From assembly GCA_944389225.1 (NCBI GenBank), contig CALXLP010000010.1, positions 1-44,116 on the forward strand: a DNA stretch of 44,116 nucleotides, read 5' to 3'. The position numbers and the translations under genes were made by a program. This DNA is from an uncultured Clostridia bacterium (GTDB lineage: Bacteria; Bacillota; Clostridia; TANB77; CAG-508). Positions 33,290 through 41,848 of the stretch are shown in pieces. Each line of letters opens with the position of its first letter. Positions within the stretch are counted from its first letter, which is position 1. Below the pieces are notes generated by a model. That model had not been told where the DNA came from. It saw nothing but the letters and a program-made list of their open reading frames with translations, and did not search any database.

Positions 33290-33865
33290 CTATTTTATTA
33301 CTTTACAATTTCTATCTACTTTTTCTTTTCCATGTACTGAAATATATATTTGAAACATATTTTTCATAATCTTCTCTTCAGTATCTTTATAAGTAGAAAT
33401 CGGAAGTACATAGATTGATAATATTAAAGTTTCAAACCATTTTAATTCAAAGTTTAATTTTTCAAAACCTAAACTTTCATAAAACTTTGCTCTTCTTTCT
33501 CTTAGTAGATTTTCTTGCTTATCTTTTCCTAAGCCTAGTTTTTCTATTTCTACAAATATCCCATCATATGTTTCCATTTGTTTTTTTAGTAATTGTATCG
33601 CTTTTGTTCCATATCCTTTATTTTGATATTTTTCTAAAATAGCAAAATAATCTAGTTGCACATATTGGTTATTTTTGATTGTATTGATGATAAAAAATCC
33701 AACAAATTGATTATGTTCACATATCTTGATAAGTTTTGTTATCTTTTTATCATAATTTTGTTCTATAGTTTTTAATTCTTTTCTTTCTTCTTTTGGAAAT
33801 ATTTTTATATATTCAGGATATACTTCTTTTTTAAATTCTTCTATTCCAATATTGATTAAGTTCAT
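33290..33865 (-). CDS. GNAT N-acetyltransferase
   Basis: 191 residues. The acetyl-CoA segment is LDYFAILEKYQNKGYGTKAIQLLKKQM, with the Q-x-x-G-x-G variant KGYGT, then RRAKFYESLGFEKL. The C-terminal 50 residues form an extension beyond the core. Acceptor substrate unknown. ATG at 33865 follows AAGGG. It is co-oriented with and close to the deaminase fusion gene (22 bp). Confidence 0.87.
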   Translation of the reverse strand: MNLINIGIEEFKKEVYPEYIKIFPKEERKELKTIEQNYDKKITKLIKICEHNQFVGFFIINTIKNNQYVQLDYFAILEKYQNKGYGTKAIQLLKKQMETYDGIFVEIEKLGLGKDKQENLLRERRAKFYESLGFEKLNFELKWFETLILSIYVLPISTYKDTEEKIMKNMFQIYISVHGKEKVDRNCKVIK

Positions 33866-33887
33866 TGTTTAAATTCCCTTCTATAGG

Positions 33888-34733
33888 TTATTCTTGTTCT
33901 TTGATAAATTGTAATATTTGATGTTCAATATCCTCTATTTTATGATAATATACTATATTTTTTACATTTACACAACCTTTTACTAATCCTGATATTTTAC
34001 TGCCTTCTTTGGCTATGACAAGTACAGGAATATTTAAAGTGACAGCCTCTTGCAATTCCATTCCTTGTCCTGTAGATACTCTACTCATCTCTGCAATTAT
34101 CATTTTAGTATCTTGTAATAATTGCATTGCTCTTTCATATCTTTCAGTATCATTTCCTTTAAATTTCATCGTATCCAAAGGACTAGAAACAATATATTTT
34201 GAATCTATTAGTGAAACTATTTTTTCATATGTTTCCACACTAGAAGAATCAGAACCTAGTACAGCTCCTGTGATTAGTATTCTATTTTTATCTTTATATT
34301 GATAATTTTTTAATACATCAATAGCTTCTTCTCTTTTATATTCTTTAACAATCTCTATATTAGATTTCGCACATTTAGCTAGTTCATTTGTATCACATAT
34401 CACTTCTTTGCAAATATATTGATCAGAATCTTCTATTGTACTAGCATATACAATTCTACTGATTTCTTCATATAGAATAGCTCCCATACACATCATACAT
34501 GGTTCACAAGATACATACATGGTAGTTCCTTTTAATTCTCCATATAGGTTTGGATGATTTTTACAAGCACTTTCTATTGCCATTAATTCTGCATGTGTAT
34601 ACATTGTTTTGCTCATTAGTGTATTATCATCACTTCTTCCTATAATTTCGCCATCTTTTACAATAATTGCCCCATAAGGATATTTTGAATGTTTACTAAT
34701 CTCAATAGCAATGTTCATAAATTTCTCGTCCAT
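33888..34733 (-). CDS. Nucleoside deaminase fused to a nucleoside 2-deoxyribosyltransferase-like domain
   Basis: 281 residues from ATG at 34733, placed by GAGGAG 8 nt upstream. Residues 1-145 are a cytidine/guanine-deaminase-like domain: zinc ligands His47 with Glu49 (THAEL) and Cys79/Cys82 (PCMMC). Residues 151-281 begin RILITGAVLGSD and contain MIIAEMSRVSTGQGMELQEAV, the Asp/Glu-bearing core of nucleoside 2-deoxyribosyltransferases and the DNPH1/RCL nucleotide hydrolases. Joined, they could deaminate a base or nucleoside and then cut or exchange the glycosidic bond. The fusion is visible directly; the reaction is inferred. Confidence 0.85.
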   Translation of the reverse strand: MDEKFMNIAIEISKHSKYPYGAIIVKDGEIIGRSDDNTLMSKTMYTHAELMAIESACKNHPNLYGELKGTTMYVSCEPCMMCMGAILYEEISRIVYASTIEDSDQYICKEVICDTNELAKCAKSNIEIVKEYKREEAIDVLKNYQYKDKNRILITGAVLGSDSSSVETYEKIVSLIDSKYIVSSPLDTMKFKGNDTERYERAMQLLQDTKMIIAEMSRVSTGQGMELQEAVTLNIPVLVIAKEGSKISGLVKGCVNVKNIVYYHKIEDIEHQILQFIKEQE

Positions 34734-34771
34734 AGCTTTCACTCCTCTTTCAAATGATATACTGGTTAGTT

Positions 34772-36166
34772 TCACTTGTTATCAAATTGATTATTTTCAT
34801 ACTCTAAAAAAGCTAACAATGTTTTTATCGTTTTTTCACAAGAACTCACATACATTCTTTCATTTACAGTATGAAAATCTTCTATAATACTTCCAATAGA
34901 AATCATATCTAATCCTGTTATTCTTTGAGCAATACAACTACATTCTAGTCCTCCATGTGTAATTTCAAAACCAGGATACTCTCCATTTACTTGATAATAC
35001 ATATTTGTATAAGTTTCTTTTAACTTTGAATTCTTATTAGGTATCCATGCTAAATCTTTGTAAACTTCTTCAGTTTTAAAATTATTATTTTTAGATATAT
35101 GCTTATTTTCATTATTTTGCTCTTGCAATTCACTTTCTTCTATACTTCTTAAAATTCCTGTTATTACGATTTTATTGTTTATGGTTTCTATCTTTCCTAT
35201 ATTTCCTGATGTAATGATATTGTTTTTATTTGTAATTAATCCTTGTTTTAAATTGATTATCTCTTCTACTATTCTTTTACTATCTTCTAAAGAAAATACC
35301 ATTTCACAATCTACTTCATCTATTTGTATATCTATATGTTTTTCTTTTATATTGTTCTTTATCTTATTTTCTATGTCTTTAATATCTGTTTTTATAGTGC
35401 ATTCACATGAAGTTGCTATATCATTTTCTGAGTTACCTCCTAAAATTTGACAAATATGTACCTCCTCTTCGATTTGTAACTTTTGTATTATCTTTGCCAT
35501 TATAAAAATTGCATTTTTACTACTTCTCTCGATTTCCCATCCTGAATTTCCACCTTCTACACCACTAATTGTTATTTTATAAGATGGCATATTGGTAGTA
35601 ATATGTCTCCCTTCAAATATATATTGATTACAGATATCTGCATCACATCCTATTACAATAGAATCATCTTTAGCATGATCTATATTAATTAATCTCTTTC
35701 CTTTCAATTTTGAATAATCAAAGTTTGCTGCACCATGAAAAGTAGTTTCTTCTTCGGTTGTAAATAAACATTCTATATCTGGATGTTTTATTTTGCTACT
35801 TTCCAATATGAATAACATGATAGCTAACCCAATTCCTTGGTCAGCTCCTAATGATGTATCTTTTGCTGATATCACATCACCATTTCTGACTATTTTAATT
35901 GGATCTGTATCAAAATCATGGTTACTATTCTCTCTTTTTACACATACCATATCCATATGCGCCTGTAATATGATTGGTTCATTATTTTTCTTATTACCAG
36001 ATTTTTTTATCAAAACATTGTTACTTTTATCTCTATAACATTCTAGATTATTTTCTTTCGCAAATGCCTCTAAAAAATCAGCAAATCTTTTTTCTTTTCC
36101 TGATTCTCTTGGGATTTGTGATAATTTATAAAATAATTCTAGAAATCTATTGGTTATTTCATTCAT
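34772..36166 (-). CDS. pepD: Aminoacyl-histidine dipeptidase (PepD, M20)
   Basis: 464 residues from ATG at 36166, placed by AAGGAGG 6 nt upstream. Metal and catalytic motifs are ILQAHMDMVC, DTSLGADQGIGLA, FTTEEETTFHGA and THGGLECSCI, as in PepD-type M20 peptidases that cleave Xaa-His dipeptides. A lid/dimerisation domain lies between. The stop lies 38 bp before the deaminase start. It feeds amino acids from peptides in the cytoplasm. Confidence 0.93.
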   Translation of the reverse strand: MNEITNRFLELFYKLSQIPRESGKEKRFADFLEAFAKENNLECYRDKSNNVLIKKSGNKKNNEPIILQAHMDMVCVKRENSNHDFDTDPIKIVRNGDVISAKDTSLGADQGIGLAIMLFILESSKIKHPDIECLFTTEEETTFHGAANFDYSKLKGKRLINIDHAKDDSIVIGCDADICNQYIFEGRHITTNMPSYKITISGVEGGNSGWEIERSSKNAIFIMAKIIQKLQIEEEVHICQILGGNSENDIATSCECTIKTDIKDIENKIKNNIKEKHIDIQIDEVDCEMVFSLEDSKRIVEEIINLKQGLITNKNNIITSGNIGKIETINNKIVITGILRSIEESELQEQNNENKHISKNNNFKTEEVYKDLAWIPNKNSKLKETYTNMYYQVNGEYPGFEITHGGLECSCIAQRITGLDMISIGSIIEDFHTVNERMYVSSCEKTIKTLLAFLEYENNQFDNK

Positions 36167-36185
36167 AAACTTCCTCCTTAATTGA

Positions 36186-37169
36186 TTATTTTTTTGCAAT
36201 ATATAATGTTGCTGGGCCTGGTATCTCATCCACTCTTTCTATTTTTTTAAATTGACTCTTTTTTATTAAATCTTGAATCTCATTATGTGTATATGCTTTC
36301 CCTTTTTCTGTATTTATTAACATTTCAATAGCGAACTGCACAGAATATTCTGGACTGATTTTATCTTCATTTAAGAAAAAACTAGTTAAGAAAAGTCTTC
36401 CATTTGGTTTTAGAACCTTATAAATATTGTCTAACAACTTTCTTACCTGTTCTTCTGGTTCTTGATGGACTACTGCAAATAGGAATACATCATCATAATT
36501 GCCTGTTGGGAAATTGATATTATAATCATAAGTTTCAGATGTTAGCCTATCTTCTAATCCTTCTTGATGGATTCTTTTATTTTGTATTTTTACCATTTCT
36601 GGCAAATCAATCATTTTGGCTGTAACATTTTCATATTTTTTAGCTACTGTTATAGAATATGTTCCTGCCCCAGCTGCAACATCTAATATTTTATGATTAT
36701 CAAAATTATAGTTTTCTGCAATAAACTTAGATGGGTTGATTGCATTTGCATTCATTCCTTGCATAAAGCTTTCTGCGTCTTTTTCTGTTAAATCCTTAAA
36801 GCTGTTAGTTGCTGTTTCTTTATTTTTTATAGCATTTCCTAAATTTTCATATCTTTTTATGATGGTTTCAGCAAATTGTATATACCCTAGTTGATTATAT
36901 TCTGAGTTCTTATTTAGTACTTCGTTATATTCTTCTAAATAATAGCTATCCTTATTTTTACTGATTATTTTATGAAATGTTAATCCATTTAATATAGGTT
37001 CAATTCTATCCTCTTCTAAATTTAATTCCATAGCTATCTGTGTCAATGTTTTTCCTTTATCATCTAATATATTAAATAATCCAATGTTATTCGCTGATAT
37101 GATTAAATATGTCAATTTATATCCATTGATCATTTCTTTCATCTTTTTGGTTTGCTCTTTTATTTCCAT
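36186..37169 (-). CDS. SAM-dependent O-methyltransferase (plant O-MT/CrtF-like)
   Basis: 327 residues. An N-terminal winged-helix dimerisation domain (LIISANNIGLFNILDDKGKT, ILNGLTFHKII) is followed by the SAM site ILDVAAGAGTYSITVA, the acidic MIDLPEM loop and LFAVVHQEPEE. This is the build of hydroxyneurosporene/caffeate-type O-methyltransferases. In Clostridia, substrates of such enzymes are unknown. It is 19 bp upstream of pepD. Confidence 0.87.
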   Translation of the reverse strand: MEIKEQTKKMKEMINGYKLTYLIISANNIGLFNILDDKGKTLTQIAMELNLEEDRIEPILNGLTFHKIISKNKDSYYLEEYNEVLNKNSEYNQLGYIQFAETIIKRYENLGNAIKNKETATNSFKDLTEKDAESFMQGMNANAINPSKFIAENYNFDNHKILDVAAGAGTYSITVAKKYENVTAKMIDLPEMVKIQNKRIHQEGLEDRLTSETYDYNINFPTGNYDDVFLFAVVHQEPEEQVRKLLDNIYKVLKPNGRLFLTSFFLNEDKISPEYSVQFAIEMLINTEKGKAYTHNEIQDLIKKSQFKKIERVDEIPGPATLYIAKK

Positions 37170-37195
37170 ACTTTTCCCACCTTTTTGGATTTTTA

Positions 37196-37714
37196 CTATT
37201 TCAAATCATTATATTTTTCACTTACAATTTTATAAAGTTCTTTTGCACCATTGCTTAATTCTCTCTCATCTACTTCACCAATTTTATATCTTTCATATCC
37301 TAAACACTTGTCATGCTCTGCTATTGCTAATTCCCCACTTTTTAAAGTTCCTTTATATGCCAAATATATCCAAGACTGTTCTTTATCATATCTATTGTCA
37401 AATGTAGTAGCATATGTTGATGTAATAAATTCTTCTATTTCTATATTTGCTTCTGTTCCAATCTCTTCTATAATTTCTCGATTCAAGGCAGTTCTAAAAT
37501 CAATGTCATCTTCTTTTACTCTTCCACCAATTGTTTCTAATTTGAATCTTTCATCTCTACAACCTGGTCCTCTTCTTTGAAAAATAATTCTATTGTTTTC
37601 GTCAAAAGCATATACAATTACTGCTACTTTATAATCTCTTGATATGTGATTGTTATCTTTTAGAATTTCTTTTAGTTCTTTCATATCTTTTACTTCTGGA
37701 ATATATAATTGCAT
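37196..37714 (-). CDS. Nudix hydrolase with an altered Nudix box
   Basis: 172 residues. The fold is clear (VIVYAFDENNRIIFQRRGPG, ESWIYLAYKG-like strand order), and REIIEEIG is present, but the front half reads GGRVKEDDIDFRTALN: one residue longer than the canonical box and with Asp in place of the first Glu. Activity may be changed or lost. ATG at 37714 with GGAGG. Confidence 0.8.
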   Translation of the reverse strand: MQLYIPEVKDMKELKEILKDNNHISRDYKVAVIVYAFDENNRIIFQRRGPGCRDERFKLETIGGRVKEDDIDFRTALNREIIEEIGTEANIEIEEFITSTYATTFDNRYDKEQSWIYLAYKGTLKSGELAIAEHDKCLGYERYKIGEVDERELSNGAKELYKIVSEKYNDLK

Positions 37715-37796
37715 TTTAATCCTCCATATTTAGTACATTATTTTTATATAGGACTTTTTATTCTCTTATTTGCATTTGAATTCTATCATATAAAGA

Positions 37797-37831
37797 CAAA
37801 AAAAGGAAGTGTTCTTTCTAACACTTTCCTT
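37797..37831 (-). terminator. Terminator of the nitroreductase gene
   Basis: AAGGAAGTGTT and AACACTTTCCTT (37803-37813 and 37820-37831) pair with one bulge; a long U-tract follows on the minus strand. Confidence 0.88.
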
Positions 37832-37861
37832 ACAAATTTGCTAAATTATACATATTTCTAC

Positions 37862-38425
37862 TTAATTATCATATGTATCAAAATGTACGGTTTCTTTGTA
37901 AGTTCTTAATTCTTTATCTGGAATTTCTTCTCCATCATCTTTATATCCTAAAGATAATAATGCTACTAATTCTATATTATCTGGTAGCTTTAATATTTCT
38001 CTAGAAATTCTTTTATCTTCTACATGTTTTTCATGATATAAAAAACAACTTAAAACACAAGCACCAATACCAAAGCTTTCAGCTGCTAATATCATATTTT
38101 CAATAGATAAAGCAGAGCTTAATATATATTCTTTATATTTAGGATCATTGTCCTTATTTGCTAATACTGCAATAATGATAGGAGCATCTTTTATAAATTG
38201 TCTATCTTCATATTGTAATGCCAATTGTTCTTTAATCTTTTGATCCTCTATAACAATATATTCCGTTACTTGACAATCTGGTTTTGGTTTACCTCCAAAT
38301 GGTGCATTTCTTCCACAATTTATGATTGTTTCTATTATATCTTGTGGTATCTTCTTATTCATATATTTTCTGTGACTTCTTCTATTTGTAATTAGATTAA
38401 TTATTTCACTATTAACTTGGTTCAT
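37862..38425 (-). CDS. Nitroreductase-family FMN oxidoreductase
   Basis: 187 residues. NLITNRRSHRKYMNKKIPQDIIETII, NAPFGGKP and ENMILAAESFGIGACVLS are the FMN- and dimer-contact motifs of the family, and LLSLGY is the usual C-terminal strand. It reduces an unknown substrate with NAD(P)H. ATG at 38425 with AAGGAG. It follows the small charged protein by 22 bp, so it may be in the same transcript. Confidence 0.9.
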   Translation of the reverse strand: MNQVNSEIINLITNRRSHRKYMNKKIPQDIIETIINCGRNAPFGGKPKPDCQVTEYIVIEDQKIKEQLALQYEDRQFIKDAPIIIAVLANKDNDPKYKEYILSSALSIENMILAAESFGIGACVLSCFLYHEKHVEDKRISREILKLPDNIELVALLSLGYKDDGEEIPDKELRTYKETVHFDTYDN

Positions 38426-38447
38426 AAAATTTTCTCCTTACTTCCTT

Positions 38448-38885
38448 TCAATATTTGTGAAAAAATCTTTTTATTCTATGTAATATTTTAGCAAAAGTAG
38501 ACTCTTTATGCTCTATTATTGCAACATTTTCTGTTTTTTCTTCTTTTATTTTTCTTTTAAACAAATTATCAGGATTATACTTTTCTCTTAATTCTCTATC
38601 TTTTATTATGTCATTTTCATGATATATGGCAATTAACTTTTCTTTTTCTTCCTCGTCATCACACCAATAATTTAGATTTAACCATGCCAAAATAGCTATC
38701 GTTTTTCTTTGCAACTTATTATCTAGTATTTCTTCTGAAAACTCTATATTAGGATGGTAATTATTATTTTTTTCTTTTTTTATTAATTCTCTAATTTTAT
38801 ATGGTATTTTATTTACATATCTATCTTCCATTTTACTTAAGATTTCATCAATTTCACTATATGCAGAGGCAATGTCATTATTCAT
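38448..38885 (-). CDS. Uncharacterised small charged protein
   Basis: 145 residues from ATG at 38885, placed by GGAGGAG 6 nt upstream; it overlaps the stop of the HD/ART-like gene by 8 bp. No family recognised. The chain is helical and charged. It contains QRKTIAILAWLNLNYWCDDEE in the middle and a strongly basic C-terminus (KILHRIKRFFHKY) that could bind membrane or nucleic acid. Tight coupling suggests it works with, or restrains, the 590-residue protein. Confidence 0.72.
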   Translation of the reverse strand: MNNDIASAYSEIDEILSKMEDRYVNKIPYKIRELIKKEKNNNYHPNIEFSEEILDNKLQRKTIAILAWLNLNYWCDDEEEKEKLIAIYHENDIIKDRELREKYNPDNLFKRKIKEEKTENVAIIEHKESTFAKILHRIKRFFHKY

Positions 38886-40650
38886 ATTCTTCTCCTCCAT
38901 TTTCTTTTTTCTTATCTTCTTCTTTGGTTAGTTCTGCTCTCAATCCTTCTGCTACATTATTTATTTCTTTGATTCCTAATTTTATTTTCCTGCCACTTGT
39001 TAGTTTATGAATCCAAAACATAGAATCTCTTGATGTATCTTTTTCTAATTCTTTCTGATTTACCATAACATTTTCTGGTTTCCAAACTATGTTTCCATCC
39101 CTTCCTGCTATATATTTATCTGGAAATATTTTTTTTAGTGTTTCCATTTTTTCACTATCTTCAAGCATCTTATCTGTTACCATTATGCCAGAAATAAAAC
39201 TTTCTGGTATTCCTAGTGGAATTTCATATCCATTTTCGTATTCACCTGGGCCACCTTTATATAGCTTTTCTCCTACCATTTTTCTTGTTGCAGCTGTAGG
39301 ATTGATAATAAATGCTATTCTTGATGTTCTTGTATCTGTTGGTAGAAATCTTGCCTCTTCTCCTTTATAATATTTTACTCCATCTATTTCCATAACATTT
39401 GGAGCCATTCCTTTTGTTTTCTTTCTTACCATACGTGTATCATAATCTTCATAATATTCTGCTAATCGTTGCTCTTTCGCTACTTTATATGCGCAAACTG
39501 ATTTTTCGTAACTTGTGTCACCTACATTGGTTCTAAATACTGGAGCTACAAGCCCTACATTTTTTATATTTTCTAAATTTGATATATCAAAATTTGCTCC
39601 ATGCATTAATGTATCTTTTTCTAAAATAACTTTTCCATCTTGATCAACTTGCACAACGGTTGCAGGTTTCATTTTTCCTAATTTTAAGAAAGTCATTGCA
39701 TTCTCCCACATCTTAGGATTCCCTGAGCAAAATGCTTTTAGTTCTTCTAATCCATTAAATGTTTTATTACCAATCCTTATTTTTTCTGAAATCATCTCTT
39801 GAAATTTTTTTCTTCCACTTTTAGATAAGATATCTTCTATAAACTTTTTCTTTTCTATATCAGTCATCTTTGGTACTTTTTCTCTAAATAGATTTAAAAT
39901 ATGTATCAGTTCTTTATCATCAAGCATTTTTCTTATGTATTCTTTTATATCACACCATCCATTTTGCATAGCACCAATACTATTGATATTTGCATAAATT
40001 TCATAAGCTGCTGGAACAAAACCTTTAGCTGTATCTGTTCTTAAATACTTCTTGTCAATACCTCCTGCTAATCTCACTCTATCTAATGCGTCTGCATCTT
40101 TTAAGATATTTGTTAATTTTGTTGCTCTTGCTATATCTTTTATTCCATACATTTGGAATATTTGTTGCATATATTTATCATCCATACTATGTGCTGTTAT
40201 CATTGCTTTCATCAAATGTTTCTCTTCATCTGAAAATGATTCTTTTGAAATCACTGTATCTAATTTTTGGCTAGCTCTTTCTCCATGTTTATTATCTTCG
40301 CTATCATTTATCCTACCTATATCATGATACATAGCTGATTCAATAATCAACCTAAAATCCTGTTCACTAACATTTTCTTTTAAAGCGATATACCCTGCCA
40401 TTAAACTTGTTCTTAAATTATGGTCAATACCATGTTTAATGCTTCCTTGATATAATTTTGATTCTTGTATTCCATTTAGCATTTGCTTGAAAGTTTTTCC
40501 ATACCTTGAATTGATTAATTCTTCTATAACTTGTTTTCCAGATACATAATGTGATTGAGAATTAATTTCTTTTTTTGCTTGAATTAATGAATTTCTCCAT
40601 TCAAATCCTAATGCAACTTCTATTTCTTTTATCATTTTTGGTATATCCAT
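38878..40650 (-). CDS. HD-domain protein with a possible ADP-ribosyltransferase-like C-terminal half
   Basis: 590 residues. Residues 60-200 form an HD phosphohydrolase core: HGIDHNLR (His77), YHDIGRI (His109-Asp110), ITAHSMDD and DADALDR. The second half is not clearly known. From residue 348, LMHGANFDISNLENIKNVGL resembles the first strand-helix of H-Y-E type ADP-ribosyltransferases (HG..NL..I...GL), and IPESFISGIMV (481-491) could be their late Glu strand. That match is weak and by eye only. It lies between a membrane protein and a small basic protein. ATG at 40650 with GGGAG. Confidence 0.7.
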   Translation of the reverse strand: MDIPKMIKEIEVALGFEWRNSLIQAKKEINSQSHYVSGKQVIEELINSRYGKTFKQMLNGIQESKLYQGSIKHGIDHNLRTSLMAGYIALKENVSEQDFRLIIESAMYHDIGRINDSEDNKHGERASQKLDTVISKESFSDEEKHLMKAMITAHSMDDKYMQQIFQMYGIKDIARATKLTNILKDADALDRVRLAGGIDKKYLRTDTAKGFVPAAYEIYANINSIGAMQNGWCDIKEYIRKMLDDKELIHILNLFREKVPKMTDIEKKKFIEDILSKSGRKKFQEMISEKIRIGNKTFNGLEELKAFCSGNPKMWENAMTFLKLGKMKPATVVQVDQDGKVILEKDTLMHGANFDISNLENIKNVGLVAPVFRTNVGDTSYEKSVCAYKVAKEQRLAEYYEDYDTRMVRKKTKGMAPNVMEIDGVKYYKGEEARFLPTDTRTSRIAFIINPTAATRKMVGEKLYKGGPGEYENGYEIPLGIPESFISGIMVTDKMLEDSEKMETLKKIFPDKYIAGRDGNIVWKPENVMVNQKELEKDTSRDSMFWIHKLTSGRKIKLGIKEINNVAEGLRAELTKEEDKKKENGGEEYE

Positions 40651-40713
40651 TTTTCTTCTCCCTTTTTCTTCAGAATATAATTTTTTATTTACTTTAACTC
40701 TATAATCTCACTT

Positions 40714-41607
40714 TTATCCATTTTTTAATTCATTTAATTTACTAATTTGTTCTTCATTCAATAATGCAAAATAATATGTTTGATAATTTTCAAAAACAAC
40801 GATTTTATACTGAAACTCTTTTAAATATTTATTAATTACATTTGTATCATTTATTATTGTATCAAGTGATTCTTTTCTACGATTTTCTATTTTCTCATCA
40901 TCAAATTGATATATCATTTCTGGCGTTATTTTTAAATCCACTTGGAATTCATCTAATAATTTATTGATACTATAACACAAAAGACTCGCATTTCCTCTAT
41001 ACATATTGGTAGTTTGCTCAATGATGTAATTTTCTTTTTTTAATTTCTCCAACATCTCCTGTGTATTAGCAAAATAACTCTCATGACTTCCTATTCTATA
41101 ATTTGAAATAATATAAGCTAATTTTCTTATCATAGCTCTATCTTCTAGATTTGTTACTGTATATACATATCCATCAAAAATAAATTTTCCGTACTTTTCT
41201 TCCATCTTTATTTTTTCTTCTTCTATTTTTTTAGACTCTTTATTTTCGATTTTTTTCTGAATGAAATATAATAATTCACATATAATAATACTTATTCCTG
41301 TAAGAACAAAGACTGTTGCAGCTATTTCACTAAGCAGATCATCTGTTTTTTCTTCTTTGACACATATTCCTAATATTGCAAAACTAATAAAACATATCAT
41401 TCTTAAATAATATTGATTTTTTTTTAATTTTTCAGAATAGCTATTTACTTTTGCAAATAATTTATGTGTATTACTCAGTGTTCTGATAGCAATAAGTCCA
41501 ATAACATATATGTATATAGATGTCCCTTCTAATGGTATAAAAATAACACCAATCAAATAAACAATCCATATGAGTATTTCTCTAATATTATTTTTTAAAA
41601 CTTTCAT
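40714..41607 (-). CDS. Uncharacterised membrane protein with cytoplasmic domain
   Basis: 297 residues. Four likely membrane helices (about 11-29, 31-47, 67-84, 92-113), then a Lys/Glu-rich helix (KKIENKESKKIEEEKIKMEE) and a cytoplasmic domain of about 150 residues with no family I recognise. ATG at 41607 with AGGAG, which overlaps the tail of a decayed gene. The HD/ART-like gene follows after 63 bp, so the two are probably one operon. Confidence 0.75.
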   Translation of the reverse strand: MKVLKNNIREILIWIVYLIGVIFIPLEGTSIYIYVIGLIAIRTLSNTHKLFAKVNSYSEKLKKNQYYLRMICFISFAILGICVKEEKTDDLLSEIAATVFVLTGISIIICELLYFIQKKIENKESKKIEEEKIKMEEKYGKFIFDGYVYTVTNLEDRAMIRKLAYIISNYRIGSHESYFANTQEMLEKLKKENYIIEQTTNMYRGNASLLCYSINKLLDEFQVDLKITPEMIYQFDDEKIENRRKESLDTIINDTNVINKYLKEFQYKIVVFENYQTYYFALLNEEQISKLNELKNG

Positions 41608-41625
41608 CCTATTCTCCTATTTCAT

Positions 41626-41723
41626 TAAATTCGTCTAATTTTTCAAATGAAATAATCTCCATAAGTTTTTAGAACTCTTTCATAATCTAATATTACTCCA
41701 TCTATATCTATTCCTATTTTCAT
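41626..41723 (-). pseudogene. Remnant of a HAD-like phosphatase gene
   Basis: From ATG at 41723 the frame reads MKIGIDIDGVILDYERVLK and stops after 26 residues at 41643. This is the N-terminus of HAD-fold 5'-nucleotidase-like phosphatases (DxDGV motif I). In the adjacent frame the sequence goes on as EIISFEKLDEFNEIGE and stops just before the next gene. About 150 residues or more of a normal protein are absent, so it is an internally deleted, shifted fragment. Confidence 0.65.
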
Positions 41724-41803
41724 ATTATTTTCAACCTCTTTTCTTTATACTTAATTTATATCATAAAAGTTTTAATTTTCATAGTATTTGTCTAATATTA
41801 AAA

Positions 41804-41829
41804 AATAAAGCACATTTTTGTGCTTTATT
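41804..41829 (-). terminator. Terminator of the aldo/keto reductase-fold gene
   Basis: AATAAAGCAC and GTGCTTTATT (41804-41813 and 41820-41829) form a 10-bp stem with a 6-nt loop, and a U-tract follows on the minus strand. Confidence 0.88.
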
Positions 41830-41848
41830 TTTTTATCATTTTTTATTT

